A DNA stretch of 43,836 nt from UBA9732 sp963609725. Its GTDB lineage: Bacteria > Spirochaetota > Spirochaetia > Sphaerochaetales > Sphaerochaetaceae. Position numbers and translations under genes: made by a program. The stretch covers positions 1 through 43,836 of the forward strand of contig CAVDLI010000005.1 in the NCBI GenBank assembly GCA_963609725.1, in the 5' to 3' direction. Shown in pieces: positions 33,515 to 41,966 of the stretch (position 1 is the stretch's first letter; each line of letters opens with the position of its first letter). Below the pieces are notes generated by a model. The model ran no database searches. It was not told where the DNA came from and worked only from the letters and a program-made list of their open reading frames with translations.

Positions 33515-34191
33515 ACAATGCTCCTTTGATACCCACGTGCATTAAGGCGTTTTTCTCCCCACGCTTGTATTTTTGTAAGTACAGTACACATAAGAAGATA
33601 AATAAATCCAACTTCAATATAAAGCACAAGAGGCTCATAAGTGCGCGCAACAATGCGCTGTGTTTGCATGAACATCTCAGTAACTGTTATGTTGGCAGCT
33701 AAAGAAGTGTCTTTTACCATGCTTATAACAGAATTGAATAATGTTGGAAAAGCTGTTCTTAATGCTTGTGGTAAAATAATGCGTCTCATTGTCTGTAGCC
33801 AGCTCATTCCAACACATTCGCCAGCCTCAAGTTGCCCTTTTGGAACAGATTCAATAGCAGCTCGTATAGTTTCTGCAGAATATGCACCTTCATTTATTGC
33901 AAAAACTAAAACTGCTGCTGGAAATGGATTTATAAGAATTCCCAGTTTGGGAAGTCCGTAAAAAACAACAAAAAGCTGTACCAAAAGAGGTGTTCCTCTA
34001 ATTACCCATATATAAAAACGTGCAAGATTTTTCAGTACAGGTATTTTTGCTTCCTGCACCAATGCTGTTATTGTTGCAATAATCAGTGCAAAGAAAAATG
34101 ACAATAACGTAAGAGGTATAGTCATTTTAAGACCCGGTTTAAGAATTTCCCAAAACGAGTCAAGCACTAATTTAATTACAGAGTTATCCAT
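33511..34191 (-). CDS. Amino-acid ABC transporter permease
   Basis: An inner-membrane permease of the His/Glu/Gln/Arg-type (HEAA) family with about five membrane segments. YIWVIRGTPLLVQLFVVFYG and GAYSAETIRAAIESVPKGQL, then EAGECVGMSWLQTMRRIILP form the conserved cytoplasmic EAA loop that docks the ATPase. I start it at ATG 34191 (226 residues) rather than the TTG at 34230, because a good promoter (TTGACA, 18 bases, TATTTT) covers the upstream codons and the protein then begins in the usual place. No ribosome binding site precedes ATG 34191; transcription would begin at or next to it, so the messenger may be leaderless. First gene of the operon. Confidence 0.88.
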   Translation of the reverse strand: MDNSVIKLVLDSFWEILKPGLKMTIPLTLLSFFFALIIATITALVQEAKIPVLKNLARFYIWVIRGTPLLVQLFVVFYGLPKLGILINPFPAAVLVFAINEGAYSAETIRAAIESVPKGQLEAGECVGMSWLQTMRRIILPQALRTAFPTLFNSVISMVKDTSLAANITVTEMFMQTQRIVARTYEPLVLYIEVGFIYLLMCTVLTKIQAWGEKRLNARGYQRSIV

Positions 34192-34197
34192 ACGTGG

Positions 34198-34227
34198 AAA
34201 ATACACAAGCAAAGGGCAAAGTGTCAA
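34198..34227 (-). promoter_or_regulatory. Promoter of the cystine-type ABC operon
   Basis: On the minus strand TTGACA (34227-34222) and TATTTT (34203-34198) are 18 bases apart. The last base of the -10 lies 7 positions before the A of ATG 34191. Confidence 0.65.
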
Positions 34228-34240
34228 CAAATGAAAGAAT

Positions 34241-34290
34241 AAAAAAGCGACACCAAAAATCTTTCAAGATTTCAAATTGGAAGTCGCTTT
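34241..34290 (-). terminator. Terminator of the RND/TolC operon
   Basis: On the minus strand AAAGCGAC (34290-34283) pairs with GTCGCTTT (34251-34244). CCAA/TTGG and AAATCTT/AAGATTT continue the stem inside, and a T-run (34246-34241) follows. It separates the tolC operon from the promoter of the amino-acid ABC operon. Confidence 0.85.
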
Positions 34291-34306
34291 AGTTATTCTA
34301 ATTAAT

Positions 34307-34360
34307 GAAGTTTTTGCAAAAACCTCTATTAAAATGTTTTCAAGGTTTTTGCAAAACCTT
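34307..34360. repeat. Two short dispersed-repeat copies in tandem
   Basis: GAAGTTTTTGCAAAAACCTC (34307-34326) and AAGGTTTTTGCAAAACCTT (34342-34360) are both near-perfect palindromes, lying between the tolC stop and the operon terminator. Confidence 0.65.
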
Positions 34361-34376
34361 TTGAAACTTATCTTCT

Positions 34377-35777
34377 TTATTCAAGAATGCCCGTTACGTA
34401 AGCTAGTGTGTATGCAGCTTGTGCTAAAGAAATCTTTTGTTGAATAATATTCATTTTGTTTGTGTTTACTTCTATTTGTTGTGAAAGGACATCTGTTTTA
34501 GAAATAAGGCCCTCGTCTCTTTGACGTTCTAACAAAGCAAGGCGGTCTTGAGCCTCTTCTAGTTTAAGACCAAGGTATTCAATTTTTGTTTGTGCAAGCT
34601 CACTGGCTGTGATGTTTTCTTCTGCAACAGATTGCAGTTGATCTACAGCAGCATCGTAGTCTGCAAGAGAACCAAGAATTTCACTTTGAGCGTACGAAAC
34701 ATCATTGAGTTTTTTACCGCCATCCCAAACAGTTGATTTGATTGCAAATGTTATGTAAAGACCATAGTCATCGGCTCTGTACCAGTTTGTCTCAATTAGA
34801 GGAAAAGCAGAGCCCCCGTAGCTTAAAGAGACTTGAAGCGCAAAGTCAGGCTTCCAATAAAGAGAGTCTTTTGCAATTCTTTCTTTAAGCTGCAGTGCCA
34901 AAGTTTGCTTTCTCAGCATTGTTAAAGGCTCGCTTGAAGAACGTGTTGCCAGCTCATATAAAGTGTCATGGTCAATACTAACAATAGCCTGGATTTCGTC
35001 TTCATTTGGATAATAATCAATATCACTAGCTGTTAGATCATCATTTCCAGTAAGAGTTTTCAGTTCTTGTAAGTTTGTTTTATACTCTTTCATGATTTCT
35101 TGGCGCGTTACATCAAGTTCCATTGCACTAATTTTTGCTTTTACAACATCTTGTTTTAGAAGCATTCCATTGTCATATGCATCTTGGCTCACAGACACAA
35201 GTTCATTTGCAATATCCTTTGTTTCATCAAGAATTACAAGAATGTCGTCCATGTACTTCAAAGCTGCAAGACGTGCTTTAAGCTGGGCTGTAAGCTGCTT
35301 GGAAGTATCTTCTATTGCAAGAGCCCTTATTTCTGCAACCTGATTATATAATTTTACAGAATTTGGAATTTTCCCCCAAGTAAAAAGAGGCTGAGTAATT
35401 GAAAGACCTGCATTGTAATAAAGGTTTTTCATTCCATCATACAATGTGACATACTCACCAGCACTTGCACCGGGGACAACAACTCCAAGTTGAGATGCAA
35501 GCTCATCTACACTAATGGATGTTTTTCCTATTGGCGGATTTGGCATGTATGTTGATGTTAAAAGCAACTCTATTGTAGGCGAATAATTGGCTTTGGCATT
35601 ATCCACATCCAAAAGACTTTGAATGTATGTTTGCCTAGCTTTTTGTAGCTGAGTATTGTTGCTATTCATTGATGCTTGCATATCTTCTAGTGTAACGGTG
35701 CTACTGCCATCATCTTGAGCAAATAGCACACCTGTTACTAAAAGAAGTACAAGCACAAAAGTGCTAACTTTCTTCAT
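34377..35777 (-). CDS. TolC-family outer-membrane efflux protein
   Basis: The outer-membrane channel of the tripartite pump. It has a signal peptide (MKKVSTFVLVLLLVTGVLFA) followed by two similar halves of long coiled-coil helices and strands, as in TolC/OprM. Visible markers are LSITQPLFTWGKIPNSVKLY in the first half (the usual Q-x-L/I-F/W motif) and YITFAIKSTVWDGGKKLNDV in the second, then LEEAQDRLALLERQRDEGLISKTDVL. At 466 residues the length is typical. It is last in a four-gene operon, 12 bases after the lipoprotein gene, and is followed by a strong terminator. Confidence 0.92.
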   Translation of the reverse strand: MKKVSTFVLVLLLVTGVLFAQDDGSSTVTLEDMQASMNSNNTQLQKARQTYIQSLLDVDNAKANYSPTIELLLTSTYMPNPPIGKTSISVDELASQLGVVVPGASAGEYVTLYDGMKNLYYNAGLSITQPLFTWGKIPNSVKLYNQVAEIRALAIEDTSKQLTAQLKARLAALKYMDDILVILDETKDIANELVSVSQDAYDNGMLLKQDVVKAKISAMELDVTRQEIMKEYKTNLQELKTLTGNDDLTASDIDYYPNEDEIQAIVSIDHDTLYELATRSSSEPLTMLRKQTLALQLKERIAKDSLYWKPDFALQVSLSYGGSAFPLIETNWYRADDYGLYITFAIKSTVWDGGKKLNDVSYAQSEILGSLADYDAAVDQLQSVAEENITASELAQTKIEYLGLKLEEAQDRLALLERQRDEGLISKTDVLSQQIEVNTNKMNIIQQKISLAQAAYTLAYVTGILE

Positions 35778-35789
35778 CTCACGCCCGCC

Positions 35790-37337
35790 TTATTCTGTTG
35801 CAATAACTATTTCTTTATTCGTTAATTCACTCGATTCTGTTGTGCTGTTAACAGATAACGTATAAGTGATGTTTGTTTGCGATTGGGTTTTATTATCAGC
35901 ATACTTGAAATTCAGTGTTACAGAATCAGATGTATATGACGAAGTTTGCGTATATGTTAATGTTATTTCTGCACCAGTTCCAAGGTTTTCAAACAAACCA
36001 TGATCAAGGAGAGTTTGATCTGTAGATGTTGCTTTCTCTTTATGTGTTGAAGCTGAACCTAGTAATTTGTTATCAGTAGCATTGTTGTTGTAGAGATATA
36101 GAGTTCTTCCATCATCAACAGTAGAACCCTTTACAGTATCACCTGTTGCAGGTGCTTTAGAAAGTAACCACCCACTCATTCCAGGGAAAACAAGGATATT
36201 TTTCTTAAAGTATACATCAATTGTGTAACTGTCTTTGTTCTCTGTAATTGAATCTATTTTGATGTCCGCAGTATTAGGAGTTCCATCGCTTTTACTTGTT
36301 GTTCTTATCCAATAAGTTTCATTTCCTGTTTCATGAATGTCACTAATTGTAACAGTTGGAATGATAACGTTTCCGTCATTATTTTCCTTATTCTTATATC
36401 TTACTGTAAATGAACCGGTTCCATTGGTGATTTTGACTGTGACAGTCTTGTTGCTTGTAGAATCGTTGTCATCGTATGAATATGTGAGCTCCATCTCTTT
36501 ATCTACGTTTGGACGAGAAGGGATAGAGCCATCCATAAAGTTGAAAGATATTGTCTTTGTTGACCAAATATTGTCACAACTTATAGTTACAGAATTTGAA
36601 CTGCTCATGTCTACAGTTATATTTTCTCCTGTATATTCCCAGTCAGAACCTGTTTCTATGTCGCTTATTGTAACTGTTGGGGCACTTGATAAAGAACTTA
36701 GATAAGAAATTGAAACAACAGCTGTTCCACTTGTTACAGAATTATTCTTGAGCGTTCTTTCTTCGTATCCGTCATTGTATGAGTATGTATAAGAGAAATC
36801 ACTTGTATTTGTGATATTTGAAGATGTTGTTCCTGTTGAAGTGCTGTCTTTGAAATTAATAGTTAAGTTTTTGCTCTTCATAACAGATGCTAGTTTGAAT
36901 TCATTACCATAGTTTGATTTCTCTGATTGCACTGTGTATGCTTCATCATATTTAGAATTAAGACCATATTCTTTGCTAAAGAATAAGAAATAAACTTCAA
37001 TTTTGTCTGCATCTTTTCCATAATATGGAGAATTAGTTTTCCATCTTAAATTTGAAATAGAGAAGTTTCCAGTTGAATCAGTAGAAGTATAGAATGCAGA
37101 AGTATCAATGAATTCTGCTTTATTTGTGCTGTTATTGTAACGACTTATTGCAGAATCTCTCTCATCTTTTGAAGAGTATGCAAAAACTCTAACTCCGCTT
37201 ATGCCTTGTTCTGTATCTGCATCAATTACTTTTCCACTTATTGCTGAATCAAAAACAGCTGAGCAACTTGTCAAAACAAGTAAAGCTACGACAAGTGCCA
37301 AAGTGATATTGGCAAGTTTTTTATTCAATTTATTCAT
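35790..37337 (-). CDS. Repeat-containing lipoprotein within the RND operon
   Basis: I do not recognise a specific family for the whole protein. It has a lipoprotein signal (ALVVALLVLTSC, lipidated Cys near residue 25), then a short carboxypeptidase-regulatory-like beta domain (ISGKVIDADTEQGISGVRVF). Two repeats of about 110 residues follow, each with an F-x-F/I-N-F-x-D/M opening strand, a YSYDD/YSYND segment and PTVTISDI, and then a region ending in ITYTLSVNS. Ser, Thr, Asn and Asp are abundant, as in surface beta-proteins. The start overlaps the RND stop by 4 bases (ATGA), so it is translationally coupled between pump and TolC. A role in the pump or as an exported surface protein is conjecture. 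Confidence 0.8.
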   Translation of the reverse strand: MNKLNKKLANITLALVVALLVLTSCSAVFDSAISGKVIDADTEQGISGVRVFAYSSKDERDSAISRYNNSTNKAEFIDTSAFYTSTDSTGNFSISNLRWKTNSPYYGKDADKIEVYFLFFSKEYGLNSKYDEAYTVQSEKSNYGNEFKLASVMKSKNLTINFKDSTSTGTTSSNITNTSDFSYTYSYNDGYEERTLKNNSVTSGTAVVSISYLSSLSSAPTVTISDIETGSDWEYTGENITVDMSSSNSVTISCDNIWSTKTISFNFMDGSIPSRPNVDKEMELTYSYDDNDSTSNKTVTVKITNGTGSFTVRYKNKENNDGNVIIPTVTISDIHETGNETYWIRTTSKSDGTPNTADIKIDSITENKDSYTIDVYFKKNILVFPGMSGWLLSKAPATGDTVKGSTVDDGRTLYLYNNNATDNKLLGSASTHKEKATSTDQTLLDHGLFENLGTGAEITLTYTQTSSYTSDSVTLNFKYADNKTQSQTNITYTLSVNSTTESSELTNKEIVIATE

Positions 37338-40300
37338 TTTTCTTCTCCTTCAGTATTTTCATTATTGACATTAGATTTTTTGGCTTTCTTTCTATAAACA
37401 CGTTTGAGTTTTGATTTCTCTAGCATGTAGTAGTATGCAGGCATGATATAAAGCGTGAGTATCATACTTGTTGCAAGACCTCCCATGATGACTTGTCCAA
37501 GAGGAGCATAAATTTCAGCTCCTTCACCTTTTGCAACAGCCATTGGGATAACACCCAAAACAGTAGTAAGCGTTGTCATGAGAATTGCTCTAAGTCTAGT
37601 AGCTGAGCCTTCAGCAGTTTCTCTATCCAAAATAGCTTTTTCATTCTCATAACTGAGCATTCCAAGAGTGTCAGTATACTCATCAAATTCAATACCTTTC
37701 ATTTGCAGTAACTTTTCTCTGTCTGTTTTTCGTGCAAGGTTTGCGTAATCTGCAATAACAATTCCATTGTTAACAAGCATTCCAATGAGAGAAACAATTC
37801 CAAGCATTGAAACAATACTCATTGAAGAACCAAAGGCAGACAGTGCCACAACTGCACCAATGATACAGAATGGGAAAAGCAGCATGATAAGGAATGGCTG
37901 GTCAAAACGTTCAAAGACTGCAACCATAACCAAGTAAACCAAGAACATTGCAATAAGAAGAGCTTTTACCAATGGCCCCATTGATGTTTCAACAAGGTCT
38001 CCAAGTCCGCTTGTTTTCGTAGAAATGCCACTTGGAAGTGGATTTTCTTGCAAGTACTGGTTTATCTTCTTTGTTACGCTATCTGTACTTTCTGTTGTGA
38101 GTGTTGCAGAGACTGTAAGAGATGTAGCTCTGTCATCGTGGTTAATTTGAGACAAACTTTCATCCAAAATAAGAGTTGCAACGTTTGAAAGTGGAATTGT
38201 AGCTCCTGCAAGAGAAGTTACTTTAATATCGTTAAGTCTATCTGCTGTAAGCTCTTGGTCTTGGATGTCAGAATAAAGGTGAATATCATAACGGTCATCG
38301 TTACCTTCTTCACTATATTTACCAATATCGGTTCCATAGAAGAGTATTGCACTTGTAAGTCCAGCTTCTTTTGCAGGAACACCAAGACTTGTGAGATAGT
38401 CATAAGTTCCATTGATAACAGCTGTCTTCATATCATTGGAAGCGCTTATGCTTGTAGTCATTACTTCAGGATATGTTTTAAGCTGCTCTTCAATGCGCTC
38501 TGCTGCTTCATAAAGGGCTGTTGTGTCTTCACCAACAAGCATGAGACCATAACCACCACCATTGGAAACAAGGCTTACGAGACGGTCAAAACCTCCGTTT
38601 TCTACACTAATTGAAGCATCTGGGATATTAGAAGACAAAAGCTCCTGTATTTGTAGCATAATTTCATGAATATCTCTGTCTCTGTCTTTAACACTTGTTA
38701 GAACTACGTGTATTGCACCTGTGTTCTTTGAAGCTTGTGACATTGGAGACATATCTTTGCCAGAAAAAACGACATCGGTCTTTAATTCTGGTACATTTGC
38801 AATTACAAGCTCTTCAATCTTGTTCATTGTCTCGTATGTTTCTTCAAGTGAATATGTCTGAGGAAGTTCTACGTTAACATAGAAGTCTCCGTTATCAGTT
38901 GAAGGAATGAATGTAAATTGCATGTTTGGCAAAATATATACACTAAGAAGTACAACAAGCAGGGCTGTAACAAGAATGAAAGGAATGTGGCGTTCTACAA
39001 AATAAAGACTCTTTGCATATAGTTTTTCAACTTTGTTAAGACCTCGGATAACTATATTTTCTCTTTTTGGTTTTCGTACATTATCGTCTTCTTTGAGAAG
39101 TTTCTTCATTAAGAAAGGAATGTAGATAACAGCAACAAGTAAGGATGCAGACAGTGACAACATAAAGGTAACTGATACATCTTTGAGAATTTGACCAACA
39201 AGCCCGCTCATCATTGCAATTGGCAAGAATACGACAATTGTTGTAAGCCCTGAGCCCATAACAGAGCCCATGACGTTATCTGTTCCAAGGAAGATTGACT
39301 GGTTTACACTGTAAAGAGCCTTGCCGTCTTTTGTCTCTTGGTAGTACCTGTACACCTGGTCCAAAACCAAAATTGCGGCGCCAACAATATTACCCAACGC
39401 AACAACTATGCCAGACAACGACAACAGGTTAATTGTTATTCCCATTAGCTGCATGCCAATGAATGTGAAAAATATTGACAATGGAATAGATAGACCGATG
39501 ATAATTGTCGCTTTCCAGTCAGATAGGAATATATAAATGACAAGAACGGCAATAACAATACCCAGTACTCCAGATTCAATGACTGTAGAAAGAGAAGAGT
39601 TAACAAGAGTAGAGTCATCGCTTATCATGCTAAATTTAAGAGCTCCACCATATTTTTCTTCTTCATCTGCAAGAATTTTCTTTATTTGGTTAGTAATTTC
39701 TATTGTGTTTCCATCACTTCTTTTACAAATATCAACACTTATGACTTCTTTGCCGTCTTTAGTAACAATGTAATCATCATCTTTGTAATCCAGTGAAATG
39801 TCTGCAACATCAGAAAGCCTAATCATTCCACCATCTAGTGAATAACCAACTGGGATTGAAGCAATTTCATCAAGAGATGAATAAGTTGAGTCAAATTTTG
39901 CATCAATGGAAGTCCCTTCAAACGAAACAGAATCCAAAGGTATAGAGTAGTTGCTGTATGAAAGCATTTGGAAGACAGTAATAGGGGAGATGCCACGGCT
40001 GTTTAAGTCGTCCATTCTAAGTTTTACATCAACTGTTGGAGTTTTAGCGCCATTGACTGTAATTGTAGATACTCCAGAAATTTGTGTAAGAAGAGGTTTA
40101 ATTTCATCTTCTACATATTCACCTAAAGAGTTAATGTCTCCGCTCTCATTTTCAACAACAAAAGATGCAATAGAAAGCATAGATGTTCCACCAACTAGTG
40201 CATAAGGTCGTCCTTGAAGGCCGTCTGGTAGGTCATCTGTAAGATCATCAATACGGTTTCTTACTTCATCTATTTCGTCATATGGGTCTACACCATCTTG

Positions 40301-40585
40301 ATATGTGATAGATATAATTGAAGCGCTGTTTATAGATTGCGACGACATACTCTTAAAGTTTGGCAGAGTTACAAAATCATCTTCCAATATATTTGTTACA
40401 GTCTCTTCAATATCTTTACTTGAGGCTCCAGGGTATATTGTCAGCACATAGACCATTGGGTTGGAAATGTCAGGCAAGAACTCTGTGTTTGTGTCTGACA
40501 CAGCCATAAGGCCAAATACGCCCAAAGCCAATAATGTCATTGCAATTATTACGGGGTGTGCAACAGGATATCGTGTAAGTTTCAT
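37334..40585 (-). CDS. RND-family efflux transporter permease (AcrB/HAE1-like)
   Basis: A large proton-driven inner-membrane pump with the standard 12-helix, two-porter plan in 1083 residues. Markers are the N-terminal RYPVAHPVIIAMTLLALGVF helix, NPMVYVLTIYPGASSKDIEE, the helix-4 segment GIVVALGNIVGAAILVLDQV (in place of the usual GxxVDDAIVVVEN; the tandem Asp pair is missing here), and the late GMLVNNGIVIADYA plus TRLRAILMTTLTTVLGVIPM segments. The Asp loss in helix 4 is typical of a subset of RND proteins related to MexF/CzcA outliers and may alter coupling. The last 30 residues are charged. It starts 2 bases after the adaptor stop. Substrate unknown. Confidence 0.93.
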   Translation of the reverse strand: MKLTRYPVAHPVIIAMTLLALGVFGLMAVSDTNTEFLPDISNPMVYVLTIYPGASSKDIEETVTNILEDDFVTLPNFKSMSSQSINSASIISITYQDGVDPYDEIDEVRNRIDDLTDDLPDGLQGRPYALVGGTSMLSIASFVVENESGDINSLGEYVEDEIKPLLTQISGVSTITVNGAKTPTVDVKLRMDDLNSRGISPITVFQMLSYSNYSIPLDSVSFEGTSIDAKFDSTYSSLDEIASIPVGYSLDGGMIRLSDVADISLDYKDDDYIVTKDGKEVISVDICKRSDGNTIEITNQIKKILADEEEKYGGALKFSMISDDSTLVNSSLSTVIESGVLGIVIAVLVIYIFLSDWKATIIIGLSIPLSIFFTFIGMQLMGITINLLSLSGIVVALGNIVGAAILVLDQVYRYYQETKDGKALYSVNQSIFLGTDNVMGSVMGSGLTTIVVFLPIAMMSGLVGQILKDVSVTFMLSLSASLLVAVIYIPFLMKKLLKEDDNVRKPKRENIVIRGLNKVEKLYAKSLYFVERHIPFILVTALLVVLLSVYILPNMQFTFIPSTDNGDFYVNVELPQTYSLEETYETMNKIEELVIANVPELKTDVVFSGKDMSPMSQASKNTGAIHVVLTSVKDRDRDIHEIMLQIQELLSSNIPDASISVENGGFDRLVSLVSNGGGYGLMLVGEDTTALYEAAERIEEQLKTYPEVMTTSISASNDMKTAVINGTYDYLTSLGVPAKEAGLTSAILFYGTDIGKYSEEGNDDRYDIHLYSDIQDQELTADRLNDIKVTSLAGATIPLSNVATLILDESLSQINHDDRATSLTVSATLTTESTDSVTKKINQYLQENPLPSGISTKTSGLGDLVETSMGPLVKALLIAMFLVYLVMVAVFERFDQPFLIMLLFPFCIIGAVVALSAFGSSMSIVSMLGIVSLIGMLVNNGIVIADYANLARKTDREKLLQMKGIEFDEYTDTLGMLSYENEKAILDRETAEGSATRLRAILMTTLTTVLGVIPMAVAKGEGAEIYAPLGQVIMGGLATSMILTLYIMPAYYYMLEKSKLKRVYRKKAKKSNVNNENTEGEEK

Positions 40586-40587
40586 TG

Positions 40588-41691
40588 TCAGTTTCCTTCT
40601 ACAATATTTACAGCTTGTCCTGCAAAGAGGTCATTTTGTCCTTTAACGATGAATTTCTCATCTTTATATTCTTCAGGAATTATTACATATTCACTTGTAG
40701 TAAAAGCATTTGAAAGATCTATTCTTTGAGCTGTTAACGTGCCCTCTGAATTGTCTGCTGCTTCTTTTACATAGTAAGCTCCGCCGTCAAGCTTCATAGC
40801 TTTTCTTTCTATTGAGTACCCGGTTTGTGTTTCAATAGCAATTGTTACTTTTACATACATTCCAGGATTAAAGAATGTTGGATCATCAAGTTTTAGATAT
40901 AACTTAAAGTTACGGCTTGTAGCATCTACATAAGGAGAAACAGCTTTTATGCTTGCGGTTGTAGAAACTTCTTGTGAATACTGGCTTTCAGGGCGTGTTA
41001 CTGTAATCTTGTAATTTGCAGTATCTCCATTATTGTAAGCTTGTGAGAATAAAGCAAAATACTGTTCACCCAAATTCAAATCAACTGTTAAATCGCTTAA
41101 ATCTGCAATAATTGCAATTGGGGTTCCCTTTGCTGCTGTGCTTCCTTGACTTGCAACAGTTTTTAGAATTGTACCACTTGTTTTAGCTGTAACATTAGTG
41201 TAAGAGACTTGAAGTTCTGCAAGCTCTAACTGTGCTTTGTAAGCATCTCTTTGAGCTTTTACAGTATCATAATCTTGTTGTGATACGCTTTGGTTGTTAT
41301 ATAGTTTTTCAACTCTTTCAAAAGAGCTTTGATATCCTAAATAAGCAGCCATAGCCTGGTCTCTTTGTAATTCATAAGGCTCAGGATCTATCTTTGCAAT
41401 GATAGTGCCTTCGTTGACATAATCTCCTTCTTGTACGTTGTACTCTAAAATTGTTCCATCCAAATACGGAATAACAGGAATTGTTGAATTTGCCGATACA
41501 TAAGAAGAAAGTGTTATTTCCTTTGTGAGTGTTCGTATCTGAGGGGATACAACCTCAACTGGGGAAGTTGGACGTTCATAAGTGCTTTCTGTTCTTGTAG
41601 AATAGAACCATTGCAAAAATAGAAATAATGCAATGAAAACGATGAACAATCCTAAATACAATAATACAGATGTCAGCTTTTTGTTTTTCAT
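40588..41691 (-). CDS. RND efflux periplasmic adaptor (membrane fusion protein)
   Basis: The adaptor joining the RND pump to TolC. It has an N-terminal membrane anchor (SVLLYLGLFIVFIALFLFLQ), a lipoyl-like half (GTILEYNVQEGDYVNEGTII) followed by a helical hairpin (QRDQAMAAYLGYQSSFERVE, then DYDTVKAQRDAYKAQLELAE) and the second half (TAKTSGTILKTVASQGSTAA), then beta-barrel and proximal domains. I start it at ATG 41691 because GGAGAGG lies 5 bases upstream; the open frame to 41745 would add 18 residues before the anchor. First gene of the four-gene operon, divergent from the TetR-family gene. Confidence 0.92.
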   Translation of the reverse strand: MKNKKLTSVLLYLGLFIVFIALFLFLQWFYSTRTESTYERPTSPVEVVSPQIRTLTKEITLSSYVSANSTIPVIPYLDGTILEYNVQEGDYVNEGTIIAKIDPEPYELQRDQAMAAYLGYQSSFERVEKLYNNQSVSQQDYDTVKAQRDAYKAQLELAELQVSYTNVTAKTSGTILKTVASQGSTAAKGTPIAIIADLSDLTVDLNLGEQYFALFSQAYNNGDTANYKITVTRPESQYSQEVSTTASIKAVSPYVDATSRNFKLYLKLDDPTFFNPGMYVKVTIAIETQTGYSIERKAMKLDGGAYYVKEAADNSEGTLTAQRIDLSNAFTTSEYVIIPEEYKDEKFIVKGQNDLFAGQAVNIVEGN

Positions 41692-41892
41692 GAAAACCTC
41701 TCCAATTAACGGAGCAAAAATACAAATAATACTTAATTTTAGCAATGCTAAAAATCATTGTTCCAACAGTTTTTAACTATAATGTATAAATTCCAACAAA
41801 TGTATGAAAAATGTCTAATTATGCAAATAATTCCTTTATATATAAATATTTAATTATTGCAAATTTTTGAAATATCAAAAATTTTAATTCAT

Positions 41893-41926
41893 ACACTTGT
41901 TCTTTTAACGACAAGTGTTGTATTAT
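41893..41926 (+). promoter_or_regulatory. Palindromic operator and promoter for the TetR-family gene
   Basis: ACACTTGT (41893-41900) and ACAAGTGT (41911-41918) are perfect arms with a 10-base spacer. They overlap a promoter formed by TTGTTC (41897-41902), 18 bases, TATTAT (41921-41926). A TetR-type dimer here could repress its own gene and perhaps the divergent efflux operon. Confidence 0.65.
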
Positions 41927-41933
41927 CGTTCGT

Positions 41934-41966
41934 ATGAGTGAAAATATGAGTGAAAATATGAGTGAA
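41934..41966 (+). repeat. 12-bp tandem repeat over the TetR start codon
   Basis: ATGAGTGAAAAT occurs twice, followed by ATGAGTGAA. Each unit supplies an in-frame ATG. Confidence 0.9.

Noticed and set aside
34192..34230. TTG 34230 as start of the amino-acid permease
   Set aside because: Those codons contain the promoter hexamers TTGACA and TATTTT, and the added residues precede the normal family start.
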